Positions 1-54,900 of a stretch of 64,000 nucleotides of DNA are shown here, piece by piece. The stretch spans positions 3,038,001 through 3,102,000 of the forward strand of contig JAZARR010000231.1 in NCBI GenBank assembly GCA_037389465.1, read 5' to 3'. Within the stretch, counting starts at the first letter, position 1; the number at the start of each line of letters is the position of its first letter. The DNA is from Baylisascaris procyonis. Taxonomy: Eukaryota > Nematoda > Chromadorea > Rhabditida > Ascarididae. The position numbers were made by a program, and so were the translations under genes. The notes beneath the pieces are model-generated. The model did not search any database. It was not told the DNA's origin and worked only from the letters and a program-made list of their open reading frames with translations.

Positions 1-155
1 TGGTTATAGCTATGTTGATCGACGAATACAAGCTCCTCGGCTAAGCATTCTAGATGCCCTCTCTAAGCAATCTTTGGAATCTAAGGAACGAGCGGTTCGA
101 ATACCGACATCGGTACAACGCTTAGATAACATGCAACCAATAACAGTAAACTTAC

Positions 156-41020
<40,865 letters not shown>

Positions 41021-41028
41021 CTAAAAGC

Positions 41029-41320
41029 GATGAGTAATTGCAGAATGATCGCACCGTTTCTATATAAAAATTTATCATTTTGATATACCCCAATATAAAT
41101 AAAACAGTAGCTTCTGATCTCCCAGTCACTAATTGTTCATCTAAAAAGTACCGATGAGTAATTGTAGAATGATCGCGCTCCTTATCAACGAACCTAGATT
41201 TTCTATATTCAACTGTTCAATTTGATCTATTTGAGTATAAATTTCATTAAAATAAGCTTCTGATCCTCCCAATGACTAAATGCTCATTCAAAAAGTGTCG
41301 ATGAGCAATTGTAGAATGAC
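41029..41320. repeat. Degenerate tandem repeat, three copies, spacing 124 and 147 bp
   Basis: The core GATGAG(T/C)AATTG(C/T)AGAATGA recurs at 41029, 41153 and 41300. It is preceded in copies 2 and 3 by CTTCTGATC...CTAAA and TCAT(C/T)(T/C)AAAAAGT. Non-coding, intergenic or intronic. Confidence 0.8.
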
Positions 41321-41759
41321 TGCATGCGAAACAAGTTCATTAATGCATTCAACACTTTCTCCGACTCCCAACCACTAATAATTCAACCGGCTTCAAACTC
41401 ATCTAAATTTTATGATATACTTGATTATTTTAACTGTGTATCTATGAATTCGTTCCGAATTCTTATAGATTAATTTCAATTTCACCAAGAAAAGAGAGAA
41501 AATTTCGTAGTTTCAATTTCAATAACTCAAAAATTGAAGTCAAAAAGCAAAAGTACATAAGCACAAATGGATAAAGATATGGTGACTGCTATACCAAAAC
41601 TCGAAAATGCAGATTCGAAAAAAACATTTAATTAATAAGCTGGAATTGGCGAAATTGTTGGTTTTTGAACCGAATCGAAGCAACGCATACCGCGCCAGCC
41701 TCTTTCAATGACCATTTCGGCTATTGTCCTCGCAGGCAAGATGTATTAGAATCGCTTCG

Positions 41760-41834
41760 CTATATGGGGTTTGCGAAGCATCTGCCTTCATCCGCATTAT
41801 CGCTTTCCTCTATGGATCTCCCAAACTCATTCAT
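41760..41834 (-). CDS. Candidate terminal exon (alternative EVI5 end or separate gene)
   Basis: 75 bases. Acceptor CACGGATTTGCAG, phase 0, 24 codons MNEFGRSIEESDNADEGRCF and ANPI, then TAG. It is acidic, on the EVI5 strand and 3.6 kb beyond the main EVI5 stop. EVI5 exon 47016 ends in phase 0, so it could be spliced here to give an alternative C terminus. Equally it could end an unrelated transcript. A plus-strand frame (41665-41856) overlaps it. Confidence 0.3.
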   Translation of the reverse strand: MNEFGRSIEESDNADEGRCFANPI

Positions 41835-42534
41835 CTGCAAATCCGTGCAGAAATAAGGGGACCTATTCTGGCATGACTCCATCAGAAATAGGCATCTTTC
41901 AGCAACAAATATGCCCACTACGTTGCTTTCTTAAATACAAAATAATGAAAAAACTCCGAAATGGTTGCATGTATTTCTCCCTCTCTCCCCCCCCCTACTG
42001 TTCGAGACTTCAAATTTAATTAAGACGAAATACGGTGGTTCAACAGTACAAAGAAAAAAGCACTCTGGCAAAACAGTATAGCGGTTGAAAACGCAATGGG
42101 TAAAAGGTACCGCGGTCAAAAGCACACTGGTTAAAACGTGGAGTGGTTAAAAGCTGGATGTTTGAAAATTTCAATGGTTCTTCCACTCTAAAGTAATTTC
42201 ACCACCACGATTCGCCCGGTATAATTCAAACCAGCAATTGCGTAGCGATAACGATTTGATGTTCAAATGGCTTAAATATGTCCCTGCTTCCTCTGTAGTG
42301 TTAACTCACACAAATATACATCCAGCAAAAAAACAGCTTTGGGGGTCTCTATCTATTAGTCTGCTTCAATGCTATCCCTACCTTCACAAACTACCTCTGC
42401 ACGAAATGTGCATTTCTTCGGCGAATATAAACGTTAGATACCGATCTCTTCAAATAACTGGCCTATTGCCGGAGATGCAGCATTCACCCCTCTCCCTCAT
42501 ACCCCTCCCCCTCCTCCACTCCCACTAACAATAG

Positions 42535-42626
42535 TTTCGATGACGACCTAGATCTGCTACAGTCGGTCCACAACAAGGCCCAAACAGCATTTTCCCTTAC
42601 CAAACGCTATCTGATTTCAGATCCCG
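42535..42626 (+). CDS. Candidate plus-strand exon
   Basis: 92 bases. Acceptor CCACTAACAATAG, donor CCCG|GTAATA. One base, then FDDDLDLLQSVHNKAQTAFS and LTKRYLISDP, then one base. Acidic start then a helix. The preceding 250 bases on this strand are also open (42238-42528) and end in a C-rich tract. No partner exon can be assigned. Confidence 0.35.
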
Positions 42627-42699
42627 GTAATATGCCTTCGCTTAAAACAACATCACTTATTTTCGTCAACACCCTCCTCTTTCTTCTGACAAACTAACT

Positions 42700-45453
42700 G
42701 CGGTCAACTATTCCAAATATAAATCACTGCTCCGATTTAAAATCTCAGTTCCACTTTGTAACGATCATAGGATCACATATTCGCATTGCAAAGATGTAAA
42801 AATAGAATTTTATCAATCAATTAGTATTTCCGATGCTAAGCAATCAACAAATATTCAATTATCTATGTACTTGAAGAAGAAACAACGACTTATATAAAAG
42901 ATATTCAAGGCGAATTACACTCAGAAACCCATTTATTTGTCGTTGCTGAAGGAATTTATAGAAATAGTAGACGAATATGAATACAATACAAAATAAAGTT
43001 TGCCAATAAAATTGCATTAAAAAATTTGAGAAATTTAACCACTATAACAGATTTTAGTGATAGTGGTTATATATCACATTTCGTGGAAGAAATAAATGCA
43101 CAACAGCATTCACTTAGATAAACATCCTTAGCCGTCTTCATTTTTTTCACACAATTATCATGGAAAAATTATTTCCTAATTCGCTAAGCTTGCATAATTT
43201 TTTTTACTAACCGATCGGAAAGTCCGATCGATAAACAGCGCCGGAAGTTCAGCATAAGAGGCTGTTGGCAAATACAATTGAAATAATGAAACAATCGAAT
43301 AAATTACTTAGCCATTTCGCTGTAATATACCAAAATAACCACATGATTAAGGGGAAATAGCGAATCATGAAAGAAAAAATATCGGCGAACAATAGAATTT
43401 CGTGGTAAATTGGCATAAAATGAGCAGAAAATAGCGAAAAAACAATTAAAACTTGCATACTACATACAAAGGTGCTAAAAAAAAACTGTCAAAACACTCG
43501 TATTAAACAAACAACAAAAAAGGCGAATTTTCGAGAAATACATAAACAGATTTTGCGTCCATAAAAAACGATACACCGAACATCGGAAAAATAAAAAAAC
43601 AAAACAAAAAATAATAATAGAAAAGAAAACATCGGTTAGACAAGAAATAAACGAGAAGTTAACATTTGAAAAAATATTATGACTTCAATGAGAGACAGAG
43701 AAATGAGAGCAAAAAATTTTCAAAAAGCAACGAATATGTGCTATTTATTCAATAAAAAAGTAGTTACCTAAGTAGTACCCCATTACTACATTCTATAACA
43801 AATATCCCACTTTTTAAAATACATTAGAGCAATAAAATAAACTCAGTTACAATGGTTGTAGGATTCAAAAATTTGCCAGTATTCGACCACCGATATTTTT
43901 ATTTAAATGTAATGTCGAAACGCGTTCACTGATATACCTCATACAACCGAAACATCCCTTCTCCAATACATCATTTGCTATAATATTCAATTTTTATCAA
44001 TCTCAATCAGAGCAACTTATGAGATGATGATATTTGCTTTCTTACTTTTAAAATATATTTGTGAATGGGAATAAAAGAAATAAAACCTATGAAAAAAAGA
44101 TCATCGAATAATAATGAAATAAGGCATTTGCCTTTCTATTTCACTGAGTTGAAAAATTACTCAAAATACTAAAAAAAAAAGAAAAAGAGATAAAAAGAAG
44201 TGAAACAAAGCGAGAAATGGGCATCGATAGGTATGCGCCAACAAATGAAACAACGATTAAGAAACAATTCATAGAGATGCATAGGCAAAAAGCGAGCGAA
44301 AAAGATAGAAAGAACATTCATTTGAAGTGATGAGAAAAATTCATATAGAGAAAAGAAAAAAATTTTGACAATCAACGAGAAAATTTCATAAAATATTTTC
44401 CATATGCAGAAAAGCAATAAATTCTATATTGTTTTTCAAATGATAACAATCGATATTGAAAAGAGAATTAAAACAATAAAATCGCTCCTACTTTTCATTA
44501 AAAAAATTCTCCACGAAATTTACATAATGATATGCGTTAATATAAGAAAATCAAACAACTCATAAGACTATATAATCACCTGATAAAATGCACTGCATCA
44601 CTTATAAGCTGATAGAATACTTTCAATATAGCGCCAGTTTCTGTCTACAGATTATGAATGAAATATCAAGGAATTTTTGTTTAATCACCCTCCCCCTTAT
44701 CCCCTACTCAGCCCCGTTCTCCTTTTCGAACTCTCTCAATTTTCGGGGGGAAAATAATAAGCCGCATCAACGAATAAATCCATTAAATATTCGATGAATG
44801 AGGATAAACGGGGAAACTCGGCATTCAGAACCCTTCATGTAGTGCCTAAACATCAATCCTATCCAAATATTCTCTTTTCTTTTCGATAAAATATATTTTC
44901 TTTTCAATTATTTCTTTCATTCATATTGTAGATGGAAACAAAACAATCGACAAGAATGAAAGAAAAAACAATGAAGAAATGAATACCGGGCAAACTCTAA
45001 ACCATAGGATGCGAAAGAAAAAAATGAACTGAAAGGTGAACTTGAATTGTTTCAATAATCAAGTGAAATGATGCGATTTCAATCTCGTAGCAAAGATACT
45101 TAAAGCTATCTAATATACGGACGAACACATATGCCTTTTGCTTTTATAGACATAACTGAAACATTCACTTGAGAATTTAGCTAAAATTAGGTGTTCGGAA
45201 GCAATCTTTCTTGCGTATTTACTGACGAAATACGAACAATTTTCATAAACGAAGAAAGAGCAAAATACGATCGCTTTTTCGCTTCCTTTAATCAATAACC
45301 AACTAAGCCATACTCTAAAATAAGAAAGACCGGTTCCGGTTACAGACCACCCCATAGTAATCTTATCCAATTCTCCTCAAAACCTGAATATGAAATGTTT
45401 CAACGACTATTCCTTTCAATTCAATAAGGCGCCCATAATTTTAGCGAACACAA
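42700..45453. other. Region below EVI5: 3' flank or UTR, no further gene seen
   Basis: Very AT-rich with many A runs. Minus-strand frames at 43249 and 44169 are Phe/Leu-rich readings of A-rich DNA. Probably EVI5 3' UTR followed by spacer. Confidence 0.55.
43036..43069. repeat. Inverted repeat, 10-bp arms, 14-bp loop
   Basis: TAACCACTAT at 43036 and ATAGTGGTTA at 43060. Between EVI5 and the next gene. No U-rich tail follows. Confidence 0.7.
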
Positions 45454-45711
45454 CTATAAACCATCGCTCATTTGTAGACCACTATCGGTCGTATCGTTGC
45501 CATCTTCGTCAATCAATTTTTGCTTGTTAGCAGCGCGCCTGTCCTCGGTTTCTGTAGTCGAACCATCTTCGTCAACTGCCGCCAATAGGAGGTCATCACC
45601 TAGATCCGGAACTCGAACCGTCATATCGGCGATAAGTGCCGTCAGATCCTCACTACCAATCGAAAGGGCGTCTCCACTTGTCACCGATTGGCGTGACCCT
45701 AGTGCACCAAT
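45454..45711 (-). CDS. EVI5: EVI5 terminal exon with stop codon
   Basis: 258 bases, 85 codons plus stop. Acceptor GTTTTGCAG, phase 0. It begins IGALGSRQSVTSGDALSI, is rich in Asp/Glu, includes STTETEDRR and ends SGLQMSDGL. The acidic Ser/Thr/Glu segment resembles the SESETED motif in the vertebrate EVI5 tail. A possible ATTAAA poly(A) signal in transcript sense lies at 45287-45292. The stop is followed by AT-rich non-coding DNA. Confidence 0.85.
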   Translation of the reverse strand: MGALGSRQSVTSGDALSIGSEDLTALIADMTVRVPDLGDDLLLAAVDEDGSTTETEDRRAANKQKLIDEDGNDTTDSGLQMSDGL

Positions 45712-48700
45712 CTGCAAAACACTTTATCTTAATTCGTCTACATCTTCTGTTTTGATTTAAGAAAGTTAAATAATTCGGTGATTGAGGTACTCAATGAGAG
45801 AAACGGCACAAATTAACTCAAACCATAACAAATGCATTTCGAACAGTTTCACTGATATCAAGGATGACAACGAAAATCTTAGCGTTGAAGAACGGTATTT
45901 CTGAAGTATCACTAAATAAATGCTCGTCCTTTAAGCCTTCCATTCCTCCCCCTCCTTCCCTCCCAGCTCCCTCCCCCTCCCCTAAATCACTCTAACTCCT
46001 ATGCACCTGAAATGTGTGTGCTCTAAATCAGAAAATTAATAGAAGCGTTCATTCTGTATCAGGAATTTACGAAAATTTATGGTATTGCATGCGCGATGAA
46101 CAAATTTTGAGAATAAAATAACCAAAAAAATTAAAACGAAATGATGCGAAAATTATTGCAAAAGATAGAGATTTTTGGGGCGCAAAATTGTGCCATTTAA
46201 CCTTATTTTTTCTCAGTTTGCTCTTTTTTTTGCAAAATTTTTATTTCATTCAATTTGATCGCTTAGAATAAATTCGCAAAAATTTTTTTAATGACAAATA
46301 TGAGTAAACTTAATCAAAAACATTTTTTATGACAAACCGAATCATCGTCGAGATCGCAAACTGAACTGCCGCGTAATTGAGAATGTGTCCATTTCTCTGC
46401 CTTCTAAACAAAAATTTTTAATGGTAACAAAAATTTTCACTAAATAACTATACTTAAATTTTTCAAATCATTTATAAATTTGATCTTAATAATAAAAAAA
46501 TTACACATTTCATCGTTTATAAAGTTTATGAAAAAAAAATCCATCTCGGCATTGATGATAAATCTACCCACCCACTATTATTACCTACTTGATACTCAAT
46601 AACACCAGTGTTATTTGACGTCGATTATTCGAGTGAATATACATGAAATATGTTGCAATTTCTAAAAATATGGTACCATATAAATAACATCAATTTCGAT
46701 GGAATACTAAAGTCATATAATCGAGATGCACAATATTTACATAGGAACAATCTTATCACACATTTCCCTCAGTAGAAAAATAGAAAAATCAACAAAAAAT
46801 ATAGGCATCAATGTTAATATGCACCAGCAAATTATACCTTGCTCTATAATACTACACAATACTGAAATACAAATAACTAAAGCTAGTTAATATTTTTTGA
46901 TGCCTAAAAGCAACTAGCACAACGAAGAACAATGTTTGAATGCCTCAGTAATATCGTCCTATACGAAATACAAAAAAAAAAAAAAACAAACAACGAATTG
47001 AACTTGAAATTGTACCTTAAGTTCGAGATGTGCAATCGCTTGCTTGAGGTCGGCGATATGTTGCATAGCTTCGCTATACTTTAATCTTTGCATTACCGAT
47101 TGCTCCTTTAGTTCACTTTCTGCTTCGATTGCCTTCCGACGTTCATCTCGCATTTGCTCTGTTATCTCTTTCTCTTTCTATAAATGAGTTTTTTTAATCG
47201 CCTTAGAAATTTTACTTCTATTTTTTTCAGCAGAAAATTTTTCCTATGAATTGACTTCTATTTTCAATGGGAAATTTGCCCTACGATTTTCAGAATCTCT
47301 TCCCAAAAGATAACTCTATTCCCTTCTTTTCAATAAGGTTGCAGGTTCCACACTGTTCATTTACCTTCAACTCCCTTATAGCCTAAGAAAACTAATTTGC
47401 ATTTCGCTGACGTCATAAAGAGCAAAGTTTTGCATAAATGTTACAAAGTTATGAGCTGTAAAGATGTGCTACCACACATTAAGACCAAAAAACTGGAAAA
47501 AAATGGCTAAAATCTTTTTTGCTTCAATTCTTCATTCAAAAAAAGAGCTGAGCAAGTGAATCAACAAAGTCACAAATAAAAAATAACACATAAACGATTA
47601 AAATTTTTCGACATCGCAATTTAACGGTCTCGATGCTAAATTACTAATAAAATTCAGTTAGACAATAGAGTAAGTAAAGTAACCTGTAAACTGGCGTCCC
47701 TCTCTTCACGTAGGCGTTTTAATTCCTCATCTTGCCTCTTCAACTGATTTGTGCAAACGTGATTCTGAAACAATACCGCTAAAGATATAGTCATGTAACC
47801 ATGGTGACAGCGCCACTGAATGTAAAATAATGCTTACCACCATATGGTAATATATCAACTTTTAAGCATCCAGTATATCCTAGAACGCCGATCATTACAC
47901 TTTGCATCTCCTATCCTTTCCCCTCTCCCTCCAAAATTGGGAACTGTTACAAACATTTCCCCTTATATATACCTTCTCGATTAGGCTCCCCTTAATTTGT
48001 TACTCTTCGGTCGGGAATCTGCAGCGATAAGAGGTGTGAGAAAATAATAAAAACAGTTCACCACCTGCCCGCAAATGCTAAATTCCACATCTACTTGAGG
48101 AATGAAAGCTTGCTTATCGGTTCAAATTATCCCAAAAATATCATTCAATGTACTGTATTAAAAAATGACTAACAATGCCATGAGCTTACTGTACTGAAGA
48201 TACATCAGCGCCTGTTATTAGCAATGATAGGGACCTAGTGTACTGCCATAAAATGACTGCCCAGTTACTAAAAAACTTCAATATTTTTGCATTATTACAT
48301 ATAAAATTAGCACAAATTATCATAATTACTATTAAAATGCCAAATGAGGTTGAAAGCGTAGAAAAAACTTGAGCGGATTGTATTAATTCGAAAATATATG
48401 CAAAAAAGAGCCAAGAACACTCGAAAAAAATACACATTATGTTAGCAAATGACGGTGGAATATTTCTAAAGCCTGGCCACTTGCCACTTGTATGCAATTC
48501 GCATTCAACTAAATGCTTCACATAAACTCACATACACAGACACACACACAAGGTCATCAATCGTCTTGGCCCATTTGAATACACTTTTAGCAATAAAAGA
48601 ACGCAGATATTGAGTCGGCGAATTCTCTTGGCTGTCATTTCCGATGCTCAATTCTCTCTATTATCCAAATCGAATCGCCATTGCCGATAGCGATATTCCA

Positions 48701-51700
48701 CAAATCAACTAGTCCCACATGTGGAAATCAATACAACATCAATTACATACTGATGAAGAAAAAAAGACAAAGAAAATCGCCTTTATAGATAAATTTCCTT
48801 ATGCCTCCCTTAGCAGCTATATAGCATCAAAACTTCAAGGCAGCAAGTGATCATCTGCAATCATTACTTAAGGCATTTAACTGGAGAAACTTATTTAAAA
48901 GGCTATGTAGCATAAGAAGATTTCAAAAAATAAAAGGAAGTGACCTGTGTCTCAAGCTCCATAACTTTTTGTCGCATTTCCTTCAATTCAGCTACCGTAT
49001 CGGCTTCACGAATCCTCACGCCCATCAGCTGATCCTCTAGTTCCCTCACTGAAAACTTACGTTAATATTAATAGTTCGGTAGTTACTGGAGGCTAGATTA
49101 AATCTTCCCCACCTTCAAGCTGCAGAGATTATAGTTTTAGCAGACCAGGAAACCAGGGCACATTTAAAGAATAGGAAAGGTTGAATGAAAAAGGAATCCT
49201 TAGAGAACTTCAGATCCCCCCCCCCCGAGATGGTGCCTATATGAAGGAGAGTAATGAAACTCTATTAAATCACCCTAGAAATAACGTTAGCAGCACATAA
49301 GTAAAAAATGTCTCTATCTGTGATTAATCAGAAGCAAATTTGTTCAAAAAGAAGAAAATGTTGACGTGTAAGAAGCGAAAGACGATGTCATCAAATAGCC
49401 CTACCACTACTTTGAAAGAATCCGACGTCTTTGCGCTATTCGAATCGAAATTTCATTTAAAAAAATAACGACTACGTTGAATCTTTGAAGCATAAAATAT
49501 AAGAAACAGATAGAATCCCTTCTCGCGTTATAAAAAAAGAACGATAAAAGGCTACCATTCAACGAATCCACTGTGGACGGCCCAATAAGAAACCCACTTC
49601 TGAAAAATTCTAAACATTATGTTGCTTGACATATCAGACCATTATGGCAAGATTACATAGTGCTTCGTCCATATACAAATAGCACTTACCTGATTCCGAT
49701 CCACCATCAATACATTCAGCGCTTGCGACACCGATTAACGATGCGGTCAACTTCGCAAGGCGCTGCCGTGCACTCTGTGGAGCACTCGACGATAGTGGTG
49801 GCGAAGATTGTTGTTGTTGCGTCTGAGGTGCACCCATTGAGCCTAAAGTAGAATATAGGTCAAGTTAATGACACACAGAAGTCACTTCATTACTTGAGGT
49901 TATGAGAACTTACTATATTGCTTATACATACAACATGAAGCAGTCATGGCTGAGAAAGAACAGGCATCTTCGGATTCAGGGATCCTCCCTTATACGTCAT
50001 CCTTTTTACACTTTCAATCTTCTCCTAGTGTAGGTACGTTAGCTGGTGCATCGTCGTTTCGAGGATCCCGTTCGCTAACCTAAAAGCTCTCCAAATTTCT
50101 CTCTCTCCCCCCCCCCCCCACCTCCAGAATCTACTCATTAATGCCGCGTTTCAACAAAGCCGTCCGACAGTAGTCCTAACTTTGGGTCAAACATGTAGAA
50201 ACGTAGTGCGCCATTGATTTTAGGATCTCTTACTGTAATACGGTGTTACAATGTTGATACAAGTTGCTGCGCTTTTCATGCACCACTTTTTGAACTGCTC
50301 ACATTTCGACATCGAATTTTATGAGTTCCATTTGAAAGCACCGAAGCTTGATAAAACTCCCATTCCTCTTATTATGTAACAAAAGGAGTGGGAGGTAAGG
50401 AAAGGAACTTTTCCATCCAACGAGATGTTGTCTACACTTCCCAAGAAAGGATTTTTGTTCCTCTCGATAAGAAAGAATCATCTAATCAGCTTATTGCCAA
50501 CAGTAAACCAGTTGTATAATTTCCGTCTACAAAAGACTTGTGAAGGGAAATAGAGCTTCTAAAGGCGGTAAGACCACTCACTTGTCCGCCCTGAAAGTAC
50601 TGCAGAATTTCTGGCTCACTCCACTCAACAATCAATCAAATCATACGGTATCAAAGCGTTACCTTGTGAAGGAGTTGGTGAAGGTGAATTTTCAGCATTT
50701 GAACTTGCGCTTGGATTTTCGTTACACGTCGAGGTGGTCCTTTCGAAAGCACCTCTCACCGCTGCACTCCCTTCTGTCATCCGCACTTGCACATATTTCT
50801 GCAAAACATAGCAGTTAACATGACTAACTCCATATGCTACAGTATAGTGGTAAATGAAGCCCATGAGTTACAAGCGAATTATAACTTTCAAAGAGTCCAC
50901 AATTTAAGGAAATATGAGCGAGAAATTTTTGCAACTACTATAAACAAAAACGTTAAAATCATTCAGATATTTTAATTTCAAATTACTCAATTTTAGATCG
51001 ATTATTGACTGACTGATTTTTACTCCATGGCAGCCAAATAAATGGCTAGAAATTTGCATAAAATCTAGACTTGAAGCATTATTGAACTGACCGTCCATTG
51101 CAAATAAACTGCTATATTGAACATCGCATTTTGCTAACGTTGCCTACTGAAAATATGACGATAATTTAAGTAAATGGATGAAATCTGATTTATGAGGCAA
51201 AAATCATTCGTTTCCTTAAAATTCATACGAGAAAGAGAAAAATCTGAATTAAAATCAATCATTTCGGTCAAATTTCTTCGCTCTTTTGTTACGAAGTAAT
51301 CCGTTGAAGTATCTTTTTATCTTTGTAAATGAAAATTTATTACAAAAAATTTACTTTTAATTGAGAAGTTATTTCTCTATCAAGTCCTTCAAGTGGAAAA
51401 TTTCTGTCTCCTCAAACTATTCGCTAAGTTAACTTCATATAACACTACGAAAAGTGTCCTTTGCCAATCAGCACTCCATATTTAAGTAATGGCTCCATAG
51501 GAAACTTTTAAAGACAAACAGCATCCGCATCCATGACAAATATCTTACCCATTTTTCCATAGATTTTATGAATCAACTTAAACTGGGATAAATTCAAAGG
51601 GTACGGGCATACAAATCTATTCATAACCATCTTCAGCAAATATTCGCTATTATTTAGTTTCAGTTGAGTGCATTTAAAGTGATGTGCAAACGTGTTCTTC

Positions 51701-51927
51701 AAGATGGATCTTCTTAACCCCCTAACAGCACTCCAACGACCTCGTTTCCGTACTTGTGCAAACATCAGCAGCGTGAGAAGAAATGACAACCGTGCGTAGA
51801 GAAAAAAAAACGACTTTTTCCCTTTTTGCAAACATTCGACGAATCTTGTCGAGTTGTGTGTACCTTCTTATCGGTCTCAGCAAATATTCCCAACAATAAT
51901 GAACAAATTATTTAGGTCCCGTGTTCT

Positions 51928-51959
<32 letters not shown>

Positions 51960-54900
51960 CAAATAGACGCATAGATAAAGGTAAACAGACAGGTAGATAG
52001 GTAGATGGTGGGGGTAGACAGACAAACAGGCAAATATGCTACATAGAAATAATAGAAAAAAAAAGAAAGAACAGAAAAACTTTCAAAAAAAGTGTACTGA
52101 AAAACTTCAAAAAAATAGGAATATTTGTGTATTACGAACTAAGAAGACTTACGATGCTGTTATCATAATCACGTGAGTTATACAAAAGATGAAGTAGGGG
52201 TTAGACATGAAGAGAACATCATAAAAGTATTTTTACTAAATAAGCCTCTATTCCCTCGACCCCTCATTCTCCCCTCCAGCCCTCATTCCCCCTTTCAACC
52301 CTCATTGCTCCCTTCACAAACCAATCAGGATAGTTGCATTCCATATGAATTATTTATAACAATCATCTATAGTTTTCTCTTCCATGTTCATCCCTCACAA
52401 CAAAAATTTTTTTGAACTGCATTAACCTCAGTAGATCAAGTGTACAATGCTAGTGGTGTATAAGGAGATATAACTGTGAAGACCTGAAGTCAACAAGGAA
52501 TGAGAGCTCATTTTGTATAATTACATCTGAATCTGAAAGGCTACTTAAAGAAATTCCACCTCTGAAGCTCTTTGGAAGAGAAAGGCTGGAGGGATGAATG
52601 GAGGGGGGGGGGGAATGAAACTCTACCAGAATTAAATAAAAGGCGATTAATTTTCTAGTGCTAGAAATATCCCGGCAAGTATGCTCGCGAAACAGATCCA
52701 CCATAACTCTCCAAATGCTTTGGCCACTTAAATTTATGAAAGCAAATAAATTTTCAAGCTATTGGTGCACCTTCAAGGATTTATTGAATATCATTTTTTG
52801 ACGATGAATTTATTCGTATTCTCCCAACAGACGAGCACTAAATAAAAAATTTATAAGTCAACGAATGACATAATTAATTTCCTTTTCTTTGTCTTACTGA
52901 GTGAAAAGATCGCATATGCAATATTTTTCCCTTGTGAATCGCTTCAATTATTGCAGAGCGAAAAACCAAGGCTGATAGGAACAATTTTTTGGGTGTATTA
53001 TTTATAAATTCTACAAGAGCAAAATTTAAAAAAAAATAAAAGTATTATACAATGCTCAATATGGATCCATTTAAATTAGTACATATAAATATATATAAAT
53101 TTTTTCCATAAGAGTATTCTCCAATGCTGCATAAATTAATCCCTCTTGTAATATATCAAAATCGAATGGACTTTTCAACCATACACATCAACGAAAACAT
53201 TACACTGGTTGCCCATATTTTAAAATTAAACAAGAGAGGAGAAGAAATGATAAGCCACTTACAGTCCATTGTTGTTCAAGTTCAGCTAGCCTTTGTCGCA
53301 TTTCCTTCAACGATAGTGATGCCTCTGCTTCACGCATTTTCACCGAAATTAATTCCTCTTGTAATCCGGCAATACCATCATCGGGTGGCCGTTCTTTTAG
53401 CCTTTTATTTGATAGTTCCAATTCCTAAAAAACAACAAAACAAATAAATGAAGCAGGCATTCAACTTGCTTATTGTATTGAATGAACTACAATCCTTTAT
53501 CTCTTCTCATCTAGTCACTGCTAACAGTGGAGAAAGAAGCGAGATAACCTGCCATGATAGGTTTTTTTTGCACTCCATTCAACTTATCAACAAAAAATAA
53601 AGCATGCAGAATAATCAACTCGGATTCTCATTGATTCAACTACCCGTTATAAATGCTTTACAAAAGATTCGTTATTTCTAACTGAACCAACGTGAAAGAA
53701 AATTGCATTCACTCTCAGATGCATGTAACTTTTTTAAACGTCCTTAAATGTTTGCAAAGTTTTTCCGACATTGATGAATGAATATGAAAAACGATAAGGG
53801 AAGATCATCTTATGGTGCACATCAGTGATTCCCGAGCTGAAATGAGGCATTTTTGCGAAGAAATTTTACAAAATAATAACGGAGGAAGCCACAGATAAAA
53901 GTATAGAAGTGGATAAAAAGCAACAATCTATTGCATAAAGGCGGCTAATAGTCTCAGAAACGATGGAATTCACATATTTCATCTAGTTGTACTTTCGTTT
54001 TGGGAACAAAGCGACGAGATTACCTAACTAATGGGGAGCGAATATAAAATACGCTCATTACCAAATATTCATAAATATTCACAAAAGCCCATTCAATTCT
54101 GAAATAATGGGAAGAAATTTCCTTTTTATTTATTAAATTGCGGGTAACAGAAAAAAGAAACGAAAAAAATCCTAAAACATTTCTTATGTTAAAACTTGCA
54201 TTGCAATTTAAGAATTCATTATTTATTTTTTTATTTTTTTGCTTTAAATCAAGAATTGAAAACTTTTTTAAAAATTTTTAAATCTCAAAAATCCAAAAGA
54301 AAAAATCGAAAATGAAAAATGTTCGATCAATACCTTCAAAATTTTCCACAACCCCGACGTATTAATCGATCCCCCATTCGATAGTTATTTGAAAATGTTT
54401 GAAATAAGGCGATCGAAATAATCGCTGAATGCAACAAAATATGCAATTAAAACGCCGCAAATTGCTATATATGCTCCCATTCACTATATCACAATACGAC
54501 GATGTAATTATCAGGCATGCATATCGATCAGTCAACATTTAACGCCATCGAAAAATTCGCTTTTATTTAGCGGAAATAAAACATGACTAAAATCCAAGTT
54601 TAGACAAGGTTTTTAGCCTTTATTAATAAAATAAAATAAAGAATAGAATAAAATAAAATAAAATAAAGCAGTCATTTCTCTAATGTCATTTAATTTCATA
54701 TCGTCCATCAACAATTATTATCCACGAATCTTTCATTTCGTTACCCTTTTCATAATTAATCAACCCGATGAGTCTTAATTTAGTTCGATGAAAATATCTC
54801 AAAAGCATATACACTTTTACTACGCCTTAATGAACTTTTATGAATTTTTATATTTTATAAGCCGCATCTACAGAGAGCAGACACACCAGATGTGGAAATA

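Noticed and set aside
90..125. GGTTCGAATA resembling a tRNA B-box
   Set aside because: No A-box, acceptor stem or anticodon arm can be folded around it, and the segment lies in an open coding-like region.
48186..48521. 111-codon minus-strand frame inside an EVI5 intron
   Set aside because: Phase-consistent EVI5 exons flank it, and its composition is intronic (Ile/Phe/Leu-rich) with no domain.
51508..51831. 107-codon minus-strand frame inside an EVI5 intron
   Set aside because: Low-complexity start from an A-rich run, no splice sites and no domain.
51931..52040. Poly(A) tail of a retrocopy
   Set aside because: No gene-like body upstream of the A run and no target-site duplication visible.
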